This document shows, in pieces, positions 60,261 through 64,000 of a stretch of DNA of 64,000 bases. This stretch comes from an uncultured Clostridia bacterium (GTDB taxonomy: Bacteria; Bacillota; Clostridia; UMGS1810), in the NCBI GenBank assembly GCA_934500705.1, contig CAKSTI010000001.1, positions 186,001-250,000 of the forward strand. The letters run 5' to 3'. The notes under the pieces were generated by a model. That model was not told the origin of the DNA, made no database searches, and saw only the letters and a program-made list of their open reading frames with translations. Within the stretch, counting starts at the first letter, position 1. Each line of letters starts with the position of its first letter. Both the position numbers and the translations under genes were made by a program.

Positions 60261-62177
60261 TCAAATTTCAGCTTCAAACGCTGCAAAACCGTACGGAGCA
60301 AGTTTTGTGAGGTTCACTGTATCGCCGTTCAATTCTCCGTTACAGCCGACAAACTTAATTCTACTGTACTTTCGGTCAAGTGTAATTTCGGGTTTGTCAA
60401 TTTCGTCCATAAATATATTGACAAGCAGTACGCTCACGGATTTTTCGTCCTTTGCGGTCATAATATACAAATTGGGGTTACCAGTACAAACAGCCGGCAG
60501 CTTCCTGCCGCACAGCCACTTAGCACATTCCGTAACCTGTGCCTGCCTGTAATAATTGTTAAAGTAGTTGGCGCAAGACGGTGAGTTTTGAAAATCTGCG
60601 GCAAAGACCGCAAACTTCTGCCCGTCGGCATTTTGGTATTTATATGCGCCGGGTGTTTGGCTCGGTGTAATGAGCGACAAAACTTCAGCTCTGTCCGAAC
60701 ACGAAATCCCGTTTATTTCAACATTAAGGTTTCTAACCGTGCCGTCGTTTTTTATGTAATACTCGCCGTCGGCATCGGTCATCTTTTTTACACCTGTTAT
60801 ACCGGTATCAACGCCACGCTCTTTTAATATTACGGCCGCAGCGCTGTCGAGCACTGCTCCGTTATCCAGCATAGTAAGAGGTATGTGTCTTGCATTCTCG
60901 CCGAACACCGCAACAGGGTAATCCGACTTTTCGTAACAGGTGGGTATACTGTTTTTAGACAGTATATCCGCCGCATAGCTGTTTACCGCATTTTCGAGTT
61001 TCCGCACAATTCCGCTTTCCGCCTTTTTGGGGAAAACCTGTGTGCGGATTTTGTGAACGGCGGAAAAAACGGTTATCCCGATGCACTTTTTACCGCCGAA
61101 AATCTGCGACAAATGATTTTTAATTTCAAGATTTTTAATGTGACTTTCTATGTATCCTTCCTCGTACCCGACCTTCATATCATAGTCAAACATATATTTT
61201 AAAATTCCGTCGGCACCGCCGTCGCACATCAACGCTATGTCAAACAGTTCCAGGGACTTTGACGGAACATTATATCGTGGCCGTGGGTACACGTCGCCCT
61301 CCGAAAACGCCTCAATGTCACTTGCCGCACCGTTTTTCCAGCTCATTTGCATACGCTGCTCCTCAATTACGTCAATCAGCGTATACTTATCGTGATACGG
61401 CGCTCCGAACGGACGCATAAAGGGTCTTGTCCTGCCGGCAAACGCACGGGCAATTTCGAGTGCGTCGGTGCCCGACAAATCCCAGTTTGACGGCGTTGTG
61501 CACGCTCCGGCCCTTATGTTGGGGTTTACCTCGTCAACTGTCGCTCTGAACCGCCCGGCAAAGTCAAGGAGAGTTTTGGCGCACATATTCATATATGCGT
61601 CACGGTACTTGTTTCCCCCGCCGGAAAACACCTTTTCCTCAATCTCGCATCTTGGAATTTCCTCACCCGTAAGCCTGTAAAATTCCCGTAAATGCTCCTC
61701 GCAAAAGCAGCCCATATAGTGGTGGCATCTGCCGTTTAAACGAAAATCGTCATCAACCATAATAATATCCGGATTTGCATATGCAATCTGCTTTATTACA
61801 GACATATAATCATCTGTAAAGTTTTTGTCAAGCGGACAGTATGCATATCCGTACTGTTCGCCGGTAACGCCGGTCAACGGACGGTAATTGCGTTTCAAGG
61901 CACTGTCGCACTCGTGCGTCAGTCTGACGCCGTGACCGAAGCCGCCGACCCATACGCCTACCTCCATACCGTTCTCCTTGAAAAAGCGAATGGTGTTTTC
62001 AAACTTATCTTTCTCCGCCAATGCCTCGCATTTATCGGAATAAACGGGCGAAAGACAGCACACAAAAACTCTTTCAATATTTCCTTTTTTAAAATAGTCA
62101 AGATATTTTTCAAGACTTCCCCGCATATCGCCGTCGCTTATGCTCTCAAGGGCTATGGGAACCGATATTTTATACAT
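60261..62177 (-). CDS. Large cytoplasmic TIM-barrel hydrolase-like protein
   Basis: A 638-residue protein with no signal peptide. The N-terminal 350 residues read as a TIM barrel: ISVPIALESIS, RVFVCCLSPVY, MEVGVWVGGFG, PDIIMVDDDFRLNG and IRAGACTTPSN. A cysteine cluster (HHYMGCFCEEHLREFYRLTGEEIP) resembles that of the protein at 3203-4234. The second half is an alpha/beta region (residues about 360-480, with a glutamine-amidotransferase-like feel) and a C-terminal beta sandwich (about 540-638), as in some beta-galactosidase-type glycosidases. I cannot name the family. Preceded by GGGGGAG and a TGCTATAAT promoter; divergent from AraC regulator 2 and co-transcribed with an EamA transporter. Confidence 0.5.
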   Translation of the reverse strand: MYKISVPIALESISDGDMRGSLEKYLDYFKKGNIERVFVCCLSPVYSDKCEALAEKDKFENTIRFFKENGMEVGVWVGGFGHGVRLTHECDSALKRNYRPLTGVTGEQYGYAYCPLDKNFTDDYMSVIKQIAYANPDIIMVDDDFRLNGRCHHYMGCFCEEHLREFYRLTGEEIPRCEIEEKVFSGGGNKYRDAYMNMCAKTLLDFAGRFRATVDEVNPNIRAGACTTPSNWDLSGTDALEIARAFAGRTRPFMRPFGAPYHDKYTLIDVIEEQRMQMSWKNGAASDIEAFSEGDVYPRPRYNVPSKSLELFDIALMCDGGADGILKYMFDYDMKVGYEEGYIESHIKNLEIKNHLSQIFGGKKCIGITVFSAVHKIRTQVFPKKAESGIVRKLENAVNSYAADILSKNSIPTCYEKSDYPVAVFGENARHIPLTMLDNGAVLDSAAAVILKERGVDTGITGVKKMTDADGEYYIKNDGTVRNLNVEINGISCSDRAEVLSLITPSQTPGAYKYQNADGQKFAVFAADFQNSPSCANYFNNYYRQAQVTECAKWLCGRKLPAVCTGNPNLYIMTAKDEKSVSVLLVNIFMDEIDKPEITLDRKYSRIKFVGCNGELNGDTVNLTKLAPYGFAAFEAEI

Positions 62178-62211
62178 ACACTTAACTCCCCCTGCTTATC
62201 GTTACAATACT

Positions 62212-62239
62212 ATTATAGCAAATTGGTGCATAATTGAAA
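62212..62239 (-). promoter_or_regulatory. Promoter of the hydrolase/EamA operon
   Basis: On the minus strand TTTCAA (62239-62234), a 16-bp spacer ending in TGC, and a perfect TATAAT (62217-62212): an extended -10 promoter, 35 bp before ATG 62177 and back-to-back with the regulator promoter. Confidence 0.7.
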
Positions 62240-62287
62240 GATGTAATATTCCACAGTTTTTGTAATATATTCTTATTTTGAAAATTA

Positions 62288-62316
62288 TTGACAAATGCGC
62301 CGCAATTTGATATATT
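62288..62316 (+). promoter_or_regulatory. Promoter of PocR/AraC regulator 2
   Basis: TTGACA (62288-62293), a 17-bp spacer ending in TGA, and TATATT (62311-62316): a near-consensus extended -10 promoter, 18 bp before the ATG at 62334. It has the same design as the AraC regulator 1 promoter at 4341-4369. Confidence 0.75.
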
Positions 62317-62333
62317 TAATTCGGGGTGATAAT

Positions 62334-63161
62334 ATGGAAATCAAGTGGGATTTAACAAAACTTTCAAGCATACTTAAAGCATTTGTAAACGTATGCCATA
62401 TGAACATAAATGTAGTTGACAGCAACATTAAATACTTTGACCGAAGTCACTATGAGCACAACGCTTATTGCAGCGAAATTCAGAAATCACCGAAATGCCA
62501 GGGACTCTGCATACACTCCGACAAATGCCTTTTTGAAAAATGCAGAAAAAGCGGAAAATTTGAGATGCAAACGTGCCCTGCCGGGCTGATTGACATTGCA
62601 ATACCGATAATGTGGAGCGGAGAACACATAGGTTACATAGTACTGGGACAGGTTAAAATAAACGCCGATTTTAATGACGTTGCCGAACGTCTTGCGCCGT
62701 TTGACCTCGATATGGATAAAATGAAAAAGTACTATGACGAACTGCCTCTGTTTGATTACAACAAGATAAACGACATAATAACCCTGTCTACGATATTTTC
62801 AAAATACATACTTATGGAAAACATATTCAAGTTGGAGTCAAATAACATAATAGCCGCCACAATTTCGTATATTGACGAAAACCTGACGGAAAACCTTTCC
62901 ATTCAGGACATTACGCACAACACAGGTATTTCAAAAAGTTCGTTGTATAAAAATTTCAAACAGCAGTTTAACTGCACCCCCGGTGAATATATCAACCGCC
63001 AGAGGGCAAGCCGTTCGGCATCTATGCTCCTTTACTCGGATTACAGCATAGACGAGATTGCCGAGCGCACCGGATTTTCCAGCGCATCTTATTACAGCAA
63101 GATATTCAAAAAGGTATACGGCATTTCACCGCTCAAATACAGGAAAACCAAGTCAGGCTGA
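62334..63161 (+). CDS. PocR-domain AraC-family regulator 2
   Basis: A 275-residue regulator. The N-terminal PocR-type sensor (about 10-150) has a cysteine-rich part (YCSEIQKSPKCQGLCIHSDK, KCRKSGKFEMQTCPAGLIDIAIPI, GEHIGYIVLGQV) that binds small hydrocarbons or sugars in this family, often with redox-sensitive cysteines. The AraC double helix-turn-helix is at about 175-275 (LSIQDITHNTGISKSSLYKNFKQQF, IDEIAERTGFSSASYYSKIFKK). ATG 62334 is preceded by GGGGTGAT; an upstream start at 62295 would fall in the promoter. It is divergent from the operon at 62177. The stop TGA at 63159-63161 is in frame with the deacetylase C-terminal fragment, with no second stop between them. Confidence 0.88.
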   Translation: MEIKWDLTKLSSILKAFVNVCHMNINVVDSNIKYFDRSHYEHNAYCSEIQKSPKCQGLCIHSDKCLFEKCRKSGKFEMQTCPAGLIDIAIPIMWSGEHIGYIVLGQVKINADFNDVAERLAPFDLDMDKMKKYYDELPLFDYNKINDIITLSTIFSKYILMENIFKLESNNIIAATISYIDENLTENLSIQDITHNTGISKSSLYKNFKQQFNCTPGEYINRQRASRSASMLLYSDYSIDEIAERTGFSSASYYSKIFKKVYGISPLKYRKTKSG

Positions 63162-63162
63162 C

Positions 63163-63205
63163 GGTTTCCAGCCGATGCCTGCGTGGACTCACTGGACTGG
63201 AAGGA
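63163..63205 (+). other. Right recombination junction (attR/attL-like, P-B' hybrid)
   Basis: The arm GGTTTCCAGCC-GATGCCTGCGTG (63163-63185) meets the shared hexamer CGTGGA (63182-63187) and then intact deacetylase sequence (CTCACTGGACTGG). The arm mirrors the outer arm of the left junction. Core GA is 63186-63187, inside the aspartate codon of motif DSLDW. The inverted orientation of the two junctions predicts inversion, not excision, of the block between them. Confidence 0.7.
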
Positions 63206-63482
63206 TTTATCGGCGGACGAAATATACAAACGGGTTACAAATAACGTTAAAAACGGCTCGATTGTTCTGTTTCACAACGCCGCAAAGCACACGCCGGAAG
63301 CACTGCCGAGAATACTCGAAAAATTGCAGTCCGACGGGTACAAAATCATAAAAATCAATGACCTTATATATAAGGACAACTATTATATGGACACCGCCGG
63401 TAAGCAGATACCCATTCAAAAAGAAATAACACCTCCGGGAGATACGCAGGAGAATACTGTCGAACAAAAGCCGATCAGTTGA
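63183..63482 (+). CDS. Polysaccharide deacetylase (PdaB-like), C-terminal part, broken by inversion
   Basis: About 98 codons that complete the deacetylase at 5143-5718. It begins (V)DSLDWKDLSADEIYKRV, the DxxDW motif 4, then has motif 5 in GSIVLFHNAAKHTPEALPRIL and a family-typical end (LIYKDNYYMDTAGKQIPIQ). The only in-frame start is GTG 63183, with no ribosome site, so it is probably not made on its own here. It could appear only by readthrough of the preceding TGA, since the frame is the same as that of AraC regulator 2, or after inversion. Joined at the GA core, the two halves give a protein of about 274 residues, normal for the family. Confidence 0.82.
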   Translation: MDSLDWKDLSADEIYKRVTNNVKNGSIVLFHNAAKHTPEALPRILEKLQSDGYKIIKINDLIYKDNYYMDTAGKQIPIQKEITPPGDTQENTVEQKPIS

Positions 63483-63507
63483 CAATTTATCCCTTTTGGG
63501 GTATACT
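63479..63507 (+). promoter_or_regulatory. Promoter of the short-chain dehydrogenase gene
   Basis: TTGACA (63479-63484), a 17-bp spacer and TATACT (63502-63507), near-consensus sigma-A. It overlaps the stop codon of the deacetylase fragment (TGA 63480-63482), so the dehydrogenase is transcribed independently of the inversion state. Confidence 0.75.
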
Positions 63508-63540
63508 ATGCTGTGCGATATAATTTACGGAGATGATTGA

Positions 63541-64000
63541 ATGAAAGCACTGATTACGGGCGCAAGCTCCGGCATAGGGCGTGACATTGCAAGATATTTA
63601 AGCTCGCTCGGATACGAAATATATGCCGTTGCCAGGCGTGAGGAAAGATTAAACGAATTAAAAGCGGAATTAAAAACTCCCGTGCACCCCATAACCGCAG
63701 ACGTAAGCAATTATGATGAATGTATAAAACTGTACGAAAGTTTAAAGGGCGAAAACATAGATATTCTCGTAAACAACGCAGGCTTCGGAGCGTTCGGGCG
63801 GTTTTCGCAAATCCCCCTCGAAACCGAAATTCAAATGATAAATACAAACATAACGGCTCTGCACATACTCACAAAGCTGTTTCTAGGAGATTTTAAGGAG
63901 AAAAACAAAGGTTATATATTAAACGTTGCGTCATCTGCCGGCTTTATGATGGGGCCTCTCCTTGCAACCTACTATGCAAGCAAAGCCTATGTGCTCCGTC
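63541..64000 (+). CDS. Short-chain dehydrogenase/reductase (SDR), partial
   Basis: The first 153 or so residues of a classical SDR; the gene runs off the right edge. The NAD(P)-binding motif is MKALITGASSGIGRDIARYL (TGxxxGxG), then VNNAGFG (NNAG motif) near residue 80, NVASSAG with the active-site serine near 128, and YYASK (YxxxK catalytic pair) near 144. The basic residues AVARREER after strand 2 suggest NADPH. GGAG precedes ATG 63541. It resembles DltE-type oxidoreductases. The substrate is unknown, and its gene is outside the inverted block. Confidence 0.9.
   Translation, partial: MKALITGASSGIGRDIARYLSSLGYEIYAVARREERLNELKAELKTPVHPITADVSNYDECIKLYESLKGENIDILVNNAGFGAFGRFSQIPLETEIQMINTNITALHILTKLFLGDFKEKNKGYILNVASSAGFMMGPLLATYYASKAYVLR

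Noticed and set aside
5143..63482. Simple insertion of a 58-kb integrated element into the deacetylase gene
   Set aside because: An insertion would leave the two halves in the same orientation on either side of the element. Here they are on opposite strands and the N-terminal half lies inside the block, so inversion is needed.
1..64000. Many open frames on the plus strand opposite the operons
   Set aside because: They mirror the codon pattern of the minus-strand genes, lack ribosome sites and encode no recognisable domains. Only the two AraC genes, the deacetylase fragment and the SDR gene on the plus strand are supported.

Overview
The window looks like a chromosomal stretch of a low-to-mid GC, Gram-positive, anaerobic, fibre-degrading Clostridia-type bacterium, most likely from the gut. 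The signs are purine-rich Shine-Dalgarno sites before almost every gene, S-layer-homology (SLH) anchored surface proteins, lipoprotein-type sugar-binding proteins with two-permease (CUT1) transporters, a YesM/YesN two-component pair, AraC regulators and a PdaB-like polysaccharide deacetylase. A Monoglobus-like relative would fit, but no taxonomic marker gene is present, so this is only a guess. No rRNA, tRNA, CRISPR array, insertion sequence or prophage structural gene was seen.

Layout. (A) 1-4234, minus strand: a sugar-catabolism operon (TIM-barrel hydrolase-like protein, two SIS proteins, PfkB kinase, an unknown protein, Gfo/Idh oxidoreductase), divergent from AraC regulator 1 (4398-5153, plus). 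(B) 19697-5834, minus: promoter, structured leader, CBM9-like protein, LplA/B/C-type transporter, YesM/YesN, then GH78, GH127-like and GH2 enzymes. (C) 39313-19796, minus: two SLH proteins, a Gld-type ABC system, two GH10 xylanases and companion binding-module proteins. (D) 41029-39465, minus: a 40-residue ORF translationally coupled to a large serine recombinase. (E) 59200-41131, minus: two clan-A-type glycosidases, multi-module binding proteins, another SLH pair and a second sugar ABC transporter, closed by a terminator. (F) 62177-59387, minus: a hydrolase-like protein and an EamA transporter, divergent from PocR/AraC regulator 2 (62334-63161, plus). (G) 63541-end, plus: a short-chain dehydrogenase.

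The main discovery is at the edges of a 58-kb block. A PdaB-like polysaccharide deacetylase gene is cut in two. Its N-terminal half is at 5718-5188 on the minus strand and its C-terminal half at 63186-63482 on the plus strand. The cut falls inside the fourth NodB motif (DxxDW). Both broken ends share the hexamer CGTGGA in inverted orientation, and inverting 5190-63186 rebuilds an in-frame gene of about 274 codons. The other rebuilt junction, between the two AraC genes, becomes a roughly 49-bp imperfect palindrome centred on the same GA dinucleotide, as in the attP site of a large serine recombinase. A large serine recombinase lies inside the block. I infer a recombinase-driven 58-kb inversion that switches the deacetylase and flips several polysaccharide-use operons. 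It could be reversible (possibly tied to development, as with sporulation intervening elements) or fixed.

How the genes fit together: the SLH proteins and secreted multi-module enzymes would bind and cut xylan-type or pectin-type glycans at the cell surface. The two CUT1 transporters import the oligosaccharides; no CUT1 ATPase is visible and a shared one elsewhere is assumed. The signal-less GH2, GH78 and GH127-like enzymes trim them inside. YesM/YesN and the two AraC proteins are the likely local regulators.
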